Shown here: in pieces, positions 8,901-17,942 of the stretch
Layout: the number at the start of each line of letters is the position of its first letter
Position numbering within the stretch: the stretch's first letter is position 1
Source: CAWDMN01 sp963803155
GTDB lineage: Bacteria; Acidobacteriota; Terriglobia; Versatilivoradales; Versatilivoraceae
NCBI GenBank assembly: GCA_963803155.1
Contig: CAWDMN010000046.1
Coordinates: forward strand, 141,981-205,980
Reading direction: 5' to 3'
DNA length: 64,000 nt
The notes under the pieces: model-generated
The model's input: only the letters and a program-made list of their open reading frames with translations
What the model was told of the DNA's origin: nothing
The model's database searches: none
Made by a program: the position numbers and the translations under genes

Positions 8901-9111
8901 GCAAAAGTAGCAGCTCCTCGACAAAAATCTCGTTCATTATAAAGATTCCTGCCGGGGAACGATACTGATTTCAGAGGACAAATTCAGAAGCATACAGTCA
9001 ACTCTTCGATGCAGGAGGCTGGATTTGATGAGCGGATGTTAGATGACCCTAAGCCAGACATATAGGATTTTTAGAAGTGTGACAGGAGCGAGAGTCTGCC
9101 TGAGATCAAAT

Positions 9112-9213
9112 GCACGGAAGGATGAGCCTCCCGCCGAGGCGGACTTCGCCTGGCGATCCGTCCGTCCGCGCTTTCGCAACCGGGAACAGCTCAGCGGAAG
9201 CCTCGCCCTACCG
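9112..9213. repeat. Degenerate copy of a GGGAGGGCGAGCCTCCC-type palindromic repeat
   Basis: It contains GAGCCTCCCGCCGAGGCGGA and TTCGCCTGGCGATCCG, matching the better-preserved copy at 58901-58993, and ends with AGCCTCGCCCTACCGG. It lies in the 448-bp spacer between the HAD gene and the GH116 gene. The rest of that spacer holds a short ACGGGCAG/CTGCCCGT hairpin near 9303-9325, close to the end of the GH116 gene, and otherwise nothing I can call. Confidence 0.6.
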
Positions 9214-9348
9214 GCTATCGCTCAATTCAATCGGTCCGCGCAAATGGGTGCGTAATCCTTGTGCGAACCGGTGCCCGCAAAGCAAGCAGGGCTGGCAAGA
9301 CTAACGGGCAGAAGACTGCCCGTTACAGCATTTGGAAATGCATTTGGC

Positions 9349-12129
9349 TCAGGAGCCGATTTTTTTCGGCACAAGCAGCTGCAATTCCTCACCTGCCTGG
9401 AAACGGCGTGGCGACGGCAGCTTCTGTTCTCCAAAAGAAGAGAGGACCAACTGCGAAAGGGAAAGTTTGCCCCCTTTGACCTGAATTTGGAATTGTCCTT
9501 CTTGGTCGCGCATCTTTAGCTGGCAACTGCCCCAGGCAAAGCCGGTGGACCAGAACTGGCGGCCCGTGCGGGGAGCCAGGGTTAAGGTGCCGGTCACCGC
9601 GGAATAGTGGAATCCCGCCAGAGCCAAGACCGCTCCCCAACTGGCCATGGCTCGGGCGTAATGATGCCCGCACTCCGCTTCATCGAAAGGATTGCGTTTA
9701 CGCCCGTCATAACGTTCCCGAATCATCCGGATGCAACTCAATCCTTCGGTCTCCATCCCTTCATACATCATTCCCACCGCGGCAGTGTATTCAAATCCGG
9801 TCATGACTTCCGTAAAGTAAGGGAATGGGTTTTGCGGGCGTCCCTTCGGATAACTCGCCATCAGGAGCGCTCCTTCCGAGTCGAGCGCAAACCCGCGCAT
9901 TGAATTGAAATGATCATGCAGGTCCGGCTTGCGGTTGTACTTGAGAATGCTTTCCAACGTTTTGCGGACATGGGCGGGATCCACCAGATATCCCAAGCCG
10001 CAAATATGAGCGAGGAACTGTCCCACCAGCTGATCGACCAGGCAGCCTTCAGCCAGCTGATAATCGGGCTTGGTAATATCCTTGGCGCCCATCCCCACCA
10101 GCAGGCTGGGCGCAATCTCCTCTTTGCCGCGCGGAGGGCGAACCTGATGCTCATAATATTCGCCGTTAAAAAGGTTTTGATCGAGCCAGGCGCGTCCTTT
10201 CGCATAAAGCTCCCGGCAAGTCCGGGCAAAGGACTCGTCCTGGAGATGACTAGCCATCTCCTCGGCGGCCCGCAAGGCGCCCAGGTACCAAATTCCCATT
10301 TGAGGGTTGGGGCCGTAATACTCGACGTCCATCGTGTTGTGCTGGCATCCTTCCATAATCCCGTCCTTGTTGGCATCCCAGCCGCCCGGAATCCAACAGA
10401 ACTCGACGGCCTTGCGAACATGCGGCCAAAGCTGCTTTAACAATTCTTCATCGCCGGAGAGCTGCCAGTCGCGGTACATTTTCATGATGCAGCCCATCTG
10501 GCCGTCTGCCGCGGCCTTTCCGAAATCATGGGCGCGGCCCAAGGGGAGATGAACGCGGAAACTCATCATCCCGTCCGCATTCGTGGCCTGGGCAAACTCT
10601 ACCTCCCGCATGCTGGCCGCCAGACTGCCAAAGAGGAAGGGAGTAGCCTGGTCGTAATTCCAAACATGAGTGCAGGAACCATGACAACAGCCCGCATGGT
10701 TGGCGATCCCTTCCCAACCGAAGAATCGGCCGTCGGGCGTCCGGAAACAGGTTTGAGTGCGCAGGGTGCTTACATTGAAAAGCGCGCCCTCCTTGACTTC
10801 CAACGGCAAATCCGACTGGCAAAAGGTGTTGACGAAATCCGCTGTCTTGGAGTGCAACTCCTCTAGCCGCGGCAATATTTTCTCAGCCGCATCCCAGGCA
10901 TCCAGATATTTTTGGCAATAATAATTACCGATCCAATCTTCCGCTTTGGGAGTGGAGTGTTTGGGAGTCCAACTATAACGGTTGGGGAAATGCCAGGTCA
11001 GCATGAACCAGATTTTTCGAGAACCCTGAGCTGGAACCGGCACTTCCACGGCCAGGGAACCGGCAGGAGTTTGGGTCATGGCGTCTTTTTCCCGCTCCTC
11101 CAGACGGCCATCCTTGCTGAAATCATCCCAAAAATCGAGCAGCGGGAACCCCCACTCTTCCCGCGCCCAGGAAGTGCGATAACTGACCTTGCTTTCCAGA
11201 TTGGTCACGAGCGCCATAGTTCCGCCGGCGGGAGCTTTGGAGTCGACTCCATCCGACAGGAAGAAAATACCTTGCGCTTGAGTTCCGCGCCGGAATTCAT
11301 TGCGATTGCGTTTGGCCCCCTGAATGGTGGAATCCCCCTTCCAATCACAGCTGGTTTCTCCCGCGTCCATGCCAATAAAATTGGGAATAGTGCCACAAAT
11401 GGAAGCAAATAAATCTTCCCGCGATCGGTTCTTCAATTCAAAGCAAAGGGCAGCCACGGGCAGCCCACTATTCTCGGGGTCAACGGGAATTAGGGGATTG
11501 AAAACCTTGAGATGAACTTCCAGCGGCAAATCCGGATCCGTCAAAATGACCTGCCCGAAAGGGTAGGCCGTGGCAAACGCAGCTTCGCGGAAACGGGGCA
11601 GATTCTGGTTGGGCTGGGGAGATCCCTGGCTCCCTTCAAATTCAAAATATTCCAATGGTCCTTCCAGCAGGCGGGAAACCGGCGCTCCAGCGGCGGAACG
11701 GACAAACAAAGCAAAGAAGGGACTGGTTCCACCCCCCGAGGGGACAAATCCTTTGGCGGGCCGGTTCATGATTTCCCAATCCCGCAAATCGCCGCGCCCG
11801 CCCAGCGAAACCGTTCCGGTGCCGATCCCTCCAAGTGGCAGGGCAATTCGGGCCAGATGATCCTTTGAATAATAGCGGAGGACGGGCCATAGCGGATCCG
11901 TCGTCAAATCAAGCGGAACCGGTTGCGGGGGGGACGGTGGATTTTTTTCCGCTGCATTGGCTGGAGCAGAATCCAGCTGAAAAAAACCGGCGGCTCCAAT
12001 GCCGGCAACTTTGACAAAATCCCGGCGGCCGATGCGATCTCCACACTTGTCCCCCTGGCAGCCGCAGTTGACAGGTTTCATTTTGGGTGAATTGGTGAAG
12101 CGGGAAGAATCGGTTAACTGATTTGACAT
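9349..12129 (-). CDS. Tat-exported GH116 family glycoside hydrolase (GBA2-like)
   Basis: Large retaining glycosidase of 926 aa; the family includes non-lysosomal glucosylceramidase (GBA2) and bacterial beta-glucosidases/xylosidases. The N-terminus carries a twin-arginine signal (GRRDFVKVAGIGAAGFF, about residues 34-50) after a Cys-rich leader, so the protein is exported folded. The N-terminal beta domain shows PLGGIGTGTVSLGGRGDLRD; the C-terminal (alpha/alpha)6 domain shows CCHGSCTHVWNYDQATPFLF and the acid/base region CQHNTMDVEYYGPNPQ near residue 597. Length fits the family. The substrate is unknown; environmental bacteria with this architecture are usually annotated from fold alone. The gene stands alone, downstream of a repeat pair. 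Confidence 0.9.
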   Translation of the reverse strand: MSNQLTDSSRFTNSPKMKPVNCGCQGDKCGDRIGRRDFVKVAGIGAAGFFQLDSAPANAAEKNPPSPPQPVPLDLTTDPLWPVLRYYSKDHLARIALPLGGIGTGTVSLGGRGDLRDWEIMNRPAKGFVPSGGGTSPFFALFVRSAAGAPVSRLLEGPLEYFEFEGSQGSPQPNQNLPRFREAAFATAYPFGQVILTDPDLPLEVHLKVFNPLIPVDPENSGLPVAALCFELKNRSREDLFASICGTIPNFIGMDAGETSCDWKGDSTIQGAKRNRNEFRRGTQAQGIFFLSDGVDSKAPAGGTMALVTNLESKVSYRTSWAREEWGFPLLDFWDDFSKDGRLEEREKDAMTQTPAGSLAVEVPVPAQGSRKIWFMLTWHFPNRYSWTPKHSTPKAEDWIGNYYCQKYLDAWDAAEKILPRLEELHSKTADFVNTFCQSDLPLEVKEGALFNVSTLRTQTCFRTPDGRFFGWEGIANHAGCCHGSCTHVWNYDQATPFLFGSLAASMREVEFAQATNADGMMSFRVHLPLGRAHDFGKAAADGQMGCIMKMYRDWQLSGDEELLKQLWPHVRKAVEFCWIPGGWDANKDGIMEGCQHNTMDVEYYGPNPQMGIWYLGALRAAEEMASHLQDESFARTCRELYAKGRAWLDQNLFNGEYYEHQVRPPRGKEEIAPSLLVGMGAKDITKPDYQLAEGCLVDQLVGQFLAHICGLGYLVDPAHVRKTLESILKYNRKPDLHDHFNSMRGFALDSEGALLMASYPKGRPQNPFPYFTEVMTGFEYTAAVGMMYEGMETEGLSCIRMIRERYDGRKRNPFDEAECGHHYARAMASWGAVLALAGFHYSAVTGTLTLAPRTGRQFWSTGFAWGSCQLKMRDQEGQFQIQVKGGKLSLSQLVLSSFGEQKLPSPRRFQAGEELQLLVPKKIGS

Positions 12130-12230
12130 TTTTTTGGCTCTTAAAATAGATTCAGACGGAAAGACATTCTATCTCAAGAACCGATATCGGGAGGGAAGAT
12201 AATTACGGGGAGCGGCTCCGTCCATCCACT

Positions 12231-12441
12231 AGCACGAAGCGTCAGCGAGTGATCAGCCGGGCTGGACATAAACTTGGCAACGCAAGGCTGATCGCTCGTT
12301 GTCACTTCGCGCTGGGAACCAGATCGCGGCAGCTGTGCAAAACCGCCAGCACGAAGCGATAGCGAGTGATAGGGATTGCCGTGCCATAGCAACGCAGTAC
12401 AGACGCAACTTGGCTGATCGCTCGTTGTCACTTCACGCTAT
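12231..12441. repeat. Tandem pair of imperfectly palindromic repeats
   Basis: Two units begin with AGCACGAAGCG at 12231 and 12349, and each continues with AGCGAGTGAT and ends with CTGATCGCTCGTTGTCACTT. The start and end of each unit are partly complementary, so each can fold back. They occupy most of the 372 bp between the GH116 start and the thioesterase end. Similar AGCGAGTGA-type repeats are, from memory, common in PVC-group genomes. Confidence 0.7.
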
Positions 12442-12501
12442 CAGCCGCGCCATGGATTGGAATAAATTTGAGAGGGAAAATTGGAAAAAAAAGCGGGCCG
12501 A

Positions 12502-12909
12502 TCAGGTTGCAGCTACTTCAGATTGGATCGGGACGGGACGGCCCTCGGCATCAGTGGCCACCAGAATGACCTCCGCTTCCGTCACCTTGACCATCTCGGC
12601 AGGCTGGTTCTCTCTGAAGCGTTCCGCTTCCACATCCACTTTGACGGTCAAGGAAGTCCGTCCAACCTGTATGATTTTGGAATAAAAACAGACCGCATCC
12701 CCCAAATGGACGGGAGCCACAAACACCACTTCTCTCATGGCTTTGGTTACCCAGCGCCGGCTGGCGAAACGGCGCGCTTCACTGGCGGCGGCCAGATCGA
12801 TGTGACTGAGAATAACCCCGCCAAAAATGGTGCCCATGGAATTAGTGTCCTTCGGCATCATGATGATGCGGATGGAAGGGCATCCGCTGCAGAAATGTGA
12901 AGAGTTCAT
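12502..12909 (-). CDS. Acyl-CoA thioesterase, hotdog fold (YciA-like)
   Basis: A protein of 135 aa with the acyl-CoA thioesterase hotdog pattern: MPKDTNSMGTIFGGVILSHIDLAAASEA, a hydrophobic helix followed by a strand TKAMREVVFVAPVHLGDAV and SKIIQVGRTSLTVKVDVEAE. These fit YciA/BACH-type enzymes that hydrolyse acyl-CoA to free acid and CoA. Its ATG overlaps the stop of nuoI by four bases (ATGA), so it is translationally coupled to the end of nuo locus 1. That linkage is unusual; it may simply be the last operon gene. Confidence 0.88.
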   Translation of the reverse strand: MNSSHFCSGCPSIRIIMMPKDTNSMGTIFGGVILSHIDLAAASEARRFASRRWVTKAMREVVFVAPVHLGDAVCFYSKIIQVGRTSLTVKVDVEAERFRENQPAEMVKVTEAEVILVATDAEGRPVPIQSEVAAT

Positions 12910-13397
12910 TTGTCTAATAAATCTTCGATGTGATAAATAAGTTCTTTACGCCGATAGGTGGCAATTTCAGTAATTCCGGTATCCATCCGGATTGCGTCTT
13001 CAGGACAGGCTTCCACGCAATATCCGCAGAACACGCACACTCCCAGATCAATGTCGAACCGAATGGGATATTTCTCAATATTGGGATCCGGATGTTCTCC
13101 CGCCACAATATAGATGCAGTGGGCCGGGCAAACCGTTTCACACATCATGCAAGCGACGCAGCGGGGAGTGCCATCATCACGCCGAGTCAACCGGTGGCGG
13201 CTGCGCAGGCGGGGAGAGGCCGGCCGACGTTCTTCCGGATACTGGAAAGTCACCGCGCCCTTCGCAGTTTTGATACCCACCAACTGAAGGGTGTGCCGCC
13301 AAAGATTGACCCAGAAGTGACGGGCCGTAATCCAGAGACCTTTGACTATCTCGACAATATATAGACGCTCTTTGAAATTCAATTCAGAGGTATTCAT
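12906..13397 (-). CDS. nuoI: NADH-quinone oxidoreductase subunit I (locus 1)
   Basis: Peripheral-arm subunit of 163 aa carrying two [4Fe-4S] clusters (N6a/N6b) that relay electrons to NuoB. Both ferredoxin motifs are intact: CVACMMCETVCPAHC and CVFCGYCVEACPEDA. Its N-terminal amphipathic region (GLWITARHFWVNLWRHTLQL) sits at the membrane. It follows nuoH by 75 bp and overlaps the thioesterase by four bases. A second, divergent nuoI lies at 41270-41773. Confidence 0.95.
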   Translation of the reverse strand: MNTSELNFKERLYIVEIVKGLWITARHFWVNLWRHTLQLVGIKTAKGAVTFQYPEERRPASPRLRSRHRLTRRDDGTPRCVACMMCETVCPAHCIYIVAGEHPDPNIEKYPIRFDIDLGVCVFCGYCVEACPEDAIRMDTGITEIATYRRKELIYHIEDLLDK

Positions 13398-13472
13398 AGA
13401 GATTTGTTCTACCTCCCGGCTTCCCGCCGTTTCCGTTACTCGCCAGGGGCCGACTCCGCGGAAGCGGGCACT

Positions 13473-14552
13473 TCAGTCTATCCAATAAAGCACTACTGCT
13501 GTAAGGACCACGTTCAACAACGCAACCGGGAAAATGATTTTCCATCCCAGCCGCATCAGCTGATCATAGCGGAAGCGAGGCAGGGTCCATCGAATCAGCA
13601 ACAGGAACCAGCAAAAGAAAAATGTTTTGGCGCAAAAAGCGCCAATCTGGAGCAACGCCACGAGAAGGGCAGGCAGGTGCCAGGACAATCCGCCAGGAAA
13701 ATAGAATCCATCGCTCATCAAGTATGGGATTTGCCAACCTCCAAAGAACAGTGTAGTCAACAGAGCTGAAACCAAAATGGTCTCCACAAAATCCGTCAAC
13801 ATGAAAAGCGCAAACTTCATGGAGCTATATTCCAGAAAAAAGCCGATGATTTCAGATTCCCCTTCGGGAAGATCGAACGGGATCCGCTTGGTTTCGGCAA
13901 TCCCCGCCACCAGAAAGAGAAGACAACCCACGGGCTGAAGCAACACTCCCCATTTTGGCAAAAAACCCCAAAGCAGTTCCCCTTGGCCCCGAACAATGGT
14001 CTGCAGGCTCATCGACTCGAAAATCATCAATATGCCCAGCACCGTCAGGCCAATGGTGATTTCATAAGAAAACATCTGGGAACTACCCCGCATGCTTCCC
14101 AAAAATGCATAATTATTGTTTGAGGACCAACCGGCCAGCACCACGCCGTAAATCCCCACGGAAACAGCGGCGAAAATGTAGAGGATGCCGACATTCAAAT
14201 CCATGATCTGAAGCGGAATAGTGTACCCAAACAGTTCAACCTGGTTGCCAAAAGGGATGGCGGCAAAACCAATCAAGGCAAAAAAAGCAGAAACAAAGGG
14301 GGCCAGCGTGTGGAGAAATCTGTTTCCCCCTGGGGGCACCCAATCTTCCTTGGTCAGCAACTTGATGGGATCCGTCAGTATGTGAAATAGCCCAATGATC
14401 CGGAAGCCGAAAACGTCTGCCCGGTTAGCTCCGATCCGATCCTGCATCACCGCGCTCTGCTTGCGCTCCATCCAGGTGAGAAAAGCAGCCAAGCCCAGGA
14501 CTGCATTCAGGACCAGCAATACTTTGGCAATTTCAATGGCAGCGTTGATCAT
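13473..14552 (-). CDS. nuoH: NADH-quinone oxidoreductase subunit H (locus 1)
   Basis: Membrane subunit of about 359 aa that forms the quinone chamber between the arms. The diagnostic ERKQSAVMQDRIGANRADVF loop, the GWSSNNNYAFLGSMRGSSQM loop, and the DLPEGESEIIGFFLEYSSMK loop with its acidic cluster are all present, along with about eight hydrophobic helices. I place the start at ATG 14552 rather than the upstream TTG 14597 because the first helix then begins normally. The 342 bp upstream, to nuoG, hold no gene. Another nuoH is at 41901. Confidence 0.94.
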   Translation of the reverse strand: MINAAIEIAKVLLVLNAVLGLAAFLTWMERKQSAVMQDRIGANRADVFGFRIIGLFHILTDPIKLLTKEDWVPPGGNRFLHTLAPFVSAFFALIGFAAIPFGNQVELFGYTIPLQIMDLNVGILYIFAAVSVGIYGVVLAGWSSNNNYAFLGSMRGSSQMFSYEITIGLTVLGILMIFESMSLQTIVRGQGELLWGFLPKWGVLLQPVGCLLFLVAGIAETKRIPFDLPEGESEIIGFFLEYSSMKFALFMLTDFVETILVSALLTTLFFGGWQIPYLMSDGFYFPGGLSWHLPALLVALLQIGAFCAKTFFFCWFLLLIRWTLPRFRYDQLMRLGWKIIFPVALLNVVLTAVVLYWID

Positions 14553-14893
14553 GGCAAACTCTTCGATAATGACGAGTGGTCGTGCGTTCAGAAGCAATCA
14601 GCGATCAGCTGTCAGCTATTAGCTTCGAGCTCAAATTGGAACTTCTCGAAAATCCCACTTTTCAAAAAACGTCCAGTTTTGGAGCAGCGGTTCGGAGGAC
14701 TAGTCTGAAAAAAGGCAAATCAAACCTTCTCGCCCTCGATTTCGTCTCGCGTACGCCTTCTTGTCCTAGGGGAGCTCATTGCCATTACCGCTGCAATGCA
14801 CCTATGGCCGAATCTTCAGATTTTTCCCGAACGACCGGATTCATCATTACCAAAACACATCTTGATTCCAAATTCAGAATGCTTGCCTCAGAC
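14553..14893. other. Gene-free spacer inside nuo locus 1
   Basis: 341 bp between nuoG and nuoH, which are usually nearly contiguous. It holds AGCTGATCGCTGATTG-like short repeats near 14590-14625 and no convincing reading frame, ribosome site or hairpin. It may be where an inserted repeat separated the two genes. Confidence 0.5.
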
Positions 14894-16504
14894 TTACGCC
14901 TGCATCTGATTCAACTTCTGTCCAGAACTTCCCAGACTCTCATAGCTCATCCCGGCAAAGGCAGGATGAGTTTGGGCCAATTCGCTAAAGATGGCCGAGG
15001 CCGGTTTCATTTCCGCGGGATGCCCCAACGCTACAGTCAGTTTGATCAAAAGTTCATGTCCGGGCAGAACCCCATCGAGCGGGGGAACTGCCTGCCGGAT
15101 GATTTGAGCGCGTCCTTCGAAATTGGTGAAGGTCCCCTCTATTTCCGCATAGACCGCCCGCGGCAAAATCAAATGGGCTCTCGAACTTGTGGCATTGTGA
15201 TTGGTCCCCACATAAATGGTCTTCTCGAATCGGCCCAGAATTTGACTGGCCATTCCCTCCCCCAACTTGGCTACCAGATCGTGGTCAAAGACAAGCAGAA
15301 CCGCCATCCTTGCATCGGGATTATCCAACAGCTTCGCGAATCTCCCCTTGTCACTCGGCAGAATGGTTTCAGCGCCTTTACTATTGGGATTCTTATCCGC
15401 ACGCAGCAGGAAATCATCCTGGACCGCGGGTCTTGAATCAGGGACCTGGAAATCCAGATTGGGCAGTTGCAGTGTTTCACCAAACAACCGTCGGATCAGG
15501 TAGAGTTCTTCATTGGTTTGCTGGGGGGATGCTAGAACGAATAGGCGCTCGCGCCCGTGCTGCTTCAAGGCTTGCAGGATTATTCCCGCGGCCGATTCAA
15601 TCCCCTCTTCCATGGGACATTCACCCCAATCCTGTCCATGGAGTAAGGCTGCGGCCACGATCCGGGAAGGAGCATCGATGAAATTGAAGCCATACCGCCC
15701 TTCATCGCAGATCCACCATTGATTGACCTGGGCGTTAAACCGGGGCTTCAGGCGGATCACCCGCCGACCTTCCGCGTGGTGAGGGCGAATCCGGTTAGTG
15801 TGCACAGAGATGTTGCAGCCGCGGCTGCAGCCCGGACAAATCGAAGGAGTCTCCGTCAAATACCAGACGCGGCATTGGAAGCGAAAATCCCGATCCGTGA
15901 GAGCACCCACCGGACAAATATCGACGACGTTTGCCGAGTAAGGATTGTCAAGCGTTTTTCCCGGCAGCAATTGTATTTCGGATTCGGAACCCCGATTAAA
16001 AATTGCCAATTCGTTGGAATGCGTAATTTCCCGGACAAACCGCACGCAACGGGAACAAAGAATGCAGCGCTCATTGTCGAGCATGACATGCTCTCCAATG
16101 GATTGAGCCTTCCTCCGTTTGATTTTGTTCTCATTGAAGCGGCTGTCGTAGAGCCCGAACTTCATGTAGTATTCCTGGAGAAAGCACTCCCCGGCCTGGT
16201 CGCATACCGGGCAATCCAGCGGATGATTGATCAGCAGGAATTCTAAAACGCCCGCCACGGCTTGGCGCACTTTCTCCGTGTTGGTGCGCACCACCATTCC
16301 TTCCGTCACGCGGGTGTTGCAGGCTGGTTGCAGCTTGGGCATTTTTTCGATTTCCACCAGGCACATCCGGCACGATCCAGCCACACTCAATCCGGGATGA
16401 TAACAATAACGAGGGATTTCAATCCCCAGGCGGTCGGCTGCCTGGATAACGGTAGTCCCGTCGGGAACGTCAATTTCCTGGTCGTTTATCGTTAGCTTAG
16501 GCAT
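14894..16504 (-). CDS. nuoG: NADH-quinone oxidoreductase subunit G
   Basis: Peripheral subunit of about 536 aa that carries several Fe-S clusters between NuoF and NuoI. Visible binding sites: a [2Fe-2S] site (CYHPGLSVAGSCRMCLVEIE then CN), the HPLDCPVCDQAGEC site, CILCSRCVRFVRE with a later CPVGAL, and CPGCSRGC with a distant Cys in WWICDEGR, which resembles the N7 site found in some bacterial NuoG. The molybdopterin-oxidoreductase-like C-terminal part is shortened; total length is at the low end. The start is ATG 16504; TTG 16516 is the other option. This is the only NuoG in the window. Confidence 0.94.
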   Translation of the reverse strand: MPKLTINDQEIDVPDGTTVIQAADRLGIEIPRYCYHPGLSVAGSCRMCLVEIEKMPKLQPACNTRVTEGMVVRTNTEKVRQAVAGVLEFLLINHPLDCPVCDQAGECFLQEYYMKFGLYDSRFNENKIKRRKAQSIGEHVMLDNERCILCSRCVRFVREITHSNELAIFNRGSESEIQLLPGKTLDNPYSANVVDICPVGALTDRDFRFQCRVWYLTETPSICPGCSRGCNISVHTNRIRPHHAEGRRVIRLKPRFNAQVNQWWICDEGRYGFNFIDAPSRIVAAALLHGQDWGECPMEEGIESAAGIILQALKQHGRERLFVLASPQQTNEELYLIRRLFGETLQLPNLDFQVPDSRPAVQDDFLLRADKNPNSKGAETILPSDKGRFAKLLDNPDARMAVLLVFDHDLVAKLGEGMASQILGRFEKTIYVGTNHNATSSRAHLILPRAVYAEIEGTFTNFEGRAQIIRQAVPPLDGVLPGHELLIKLTVALGHPAEMKPASAIFSELAQTHPAFAGMSYESLGSSGQKLNQMQA

Positions 16505-16637
16505 AGAGTCAATCAATCATCGCAATTGGAATATGTCTGCTCGACCGCGATTACATCCTCCGCGGGGAAAAGCCATGGCCGGAATGCGTTCAACTATTCA
16601 AACTAATGCATTCCATCATTTTCCCAACCGAATGGAT

Positions 16638-17926
16638 TCAAGCCGGCAGCGCACAACGAACACCGGCAGCCGGACATCTCCTTTCCGTCACATGCAAATC
16701 AAATTCATGGCGGAATTTTTGAATATAACTGCGAATAGGCATGGCCGCGGCTTCCGCCAATGGGCAAATAGTGGTGCCTGTCATGTTGTCCGCAATGGAA
16801 AGCAGCGTTTTCAAATCTTCGGGCGGCCGGCGCCATCATGAATTCGCTGCAGGATTTTTCTCGCCCAGGTGGTACCTTCCCGGCAGGGAGTGCATTGACC
16901 GCAGGACTCATGCGCGTAAAATCTGGCCAGCCGGAGCAGGGCCTTGACCATGCAGGTATCTTCATTCATCACCACCACGCCGGCGGATCCCAGCATGGAA
17001 CCAATGGCCGCCACGGAATCAAAATCCATTTTGACGTCAATTTCTTCCGCTCGCAGCACTGGCACGGAACTTCCACCGGGGATCACGGCCTTGAGGGCTT
17101 TCCCGTCCTTCATGCCGCCTGCATGAGTAAAAATCAATTCGCGGAGAGTCACCCCCAGGGGGAGCTCGAATACCCCTGGCCGATTCACATGACCGCTGAT
17201 GCCAAATAGGCGAGTGCCGCTGTTTTTGGGAGTCCCGATGGAGGCATACCACTCCGCTCCCTTCTCAATGATTGGGGGGACCGCGGCGATCGTCTCCACA
17301 TTATTAATGACGGTGGGACACCCGTATAGTCCCACAATGGCGGGGAATGGAGGTTTCAAGCGGGGCCAGCCCCGTTTGCCTTCCAGCGATTCGAGCAAAC
17401 CGGTCTCTTCTCCACAGATATAAGCGCCCGCGCCTCGATGCAGCACAACCTCTAAAGAGTAGTCAGAATCCAGGATGTGAGGACCAAAGAGCCCGAACCG
17501 ATAAGCGTCCTTCAGCGCCTTCTTCAAAATCATGGCCTGTTCGTAATATTCGCCACGAATGTAAACGTATGAGGCATGGGCCCCAATGGCGTAACTGGCA
17601 ATGGCTATTCCTTCCAACAGCAGGAAGGGATTTTTTTCGATGATCACCCGATCCTTGCATGTGCCGGGTTCACTCTCATCGGCGTTTACCACCAGGTATT
17701 TCGGCTTGCCGGAATTCTTGGGAATGAAGCTCCATTTCATCCCCGTGGGGAATCCCGCTCCTCCACGGCCGCGCAGCCCGGACTTTTTAACTTCTTCGGT
17801 GACTTGTTCAGGAGTCATCTGCCGCAAGGCTTTGCGCAGAGCCTGGAATCCTCCCGTCGAGCCATATTCTTCGGGACTCCGGATGATGCGTTCTTGAACA
17901 TCTTTTAGCAGCACTAATTCCGTCAT
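16638..17926 (-). CDS. nuoF: NADH-quinone oxidoreductase subunit F, frameshifted near its 3' end
   Basis: Subunit that binds NADH and FMN and holds cluster N3. GLRGRGGAGFPTGMKWSF (FMN), the NADH-binding GAGAYICGEETGLLESLEG and ESCGQCTPCREGT (three N3 cysteines) are in the first frame, which stops at 16811. From about 16826 a second frame continues as EDLKTLLSIADNMTGTTICP and further conserved sequence to 16638, including the fourth N3 cysteine. One missing base near 16821-16826 (a GGG/CGG run) explains the break; restored length is about 429 aa, normal for NuoF. Start ATG 17926 lies 16 bp after the nuoD stop. No nuoE is found beside it, which is unusual. Confidence 0.88.
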
Positions 17927-17942
17927 ATCTATTTGTTCACAA

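Noticed and set aside
9043..9304. Two 60-70 codon frames upstream of GH116
   Set aside because: They read through the palindromic repeat at 9112-9213.
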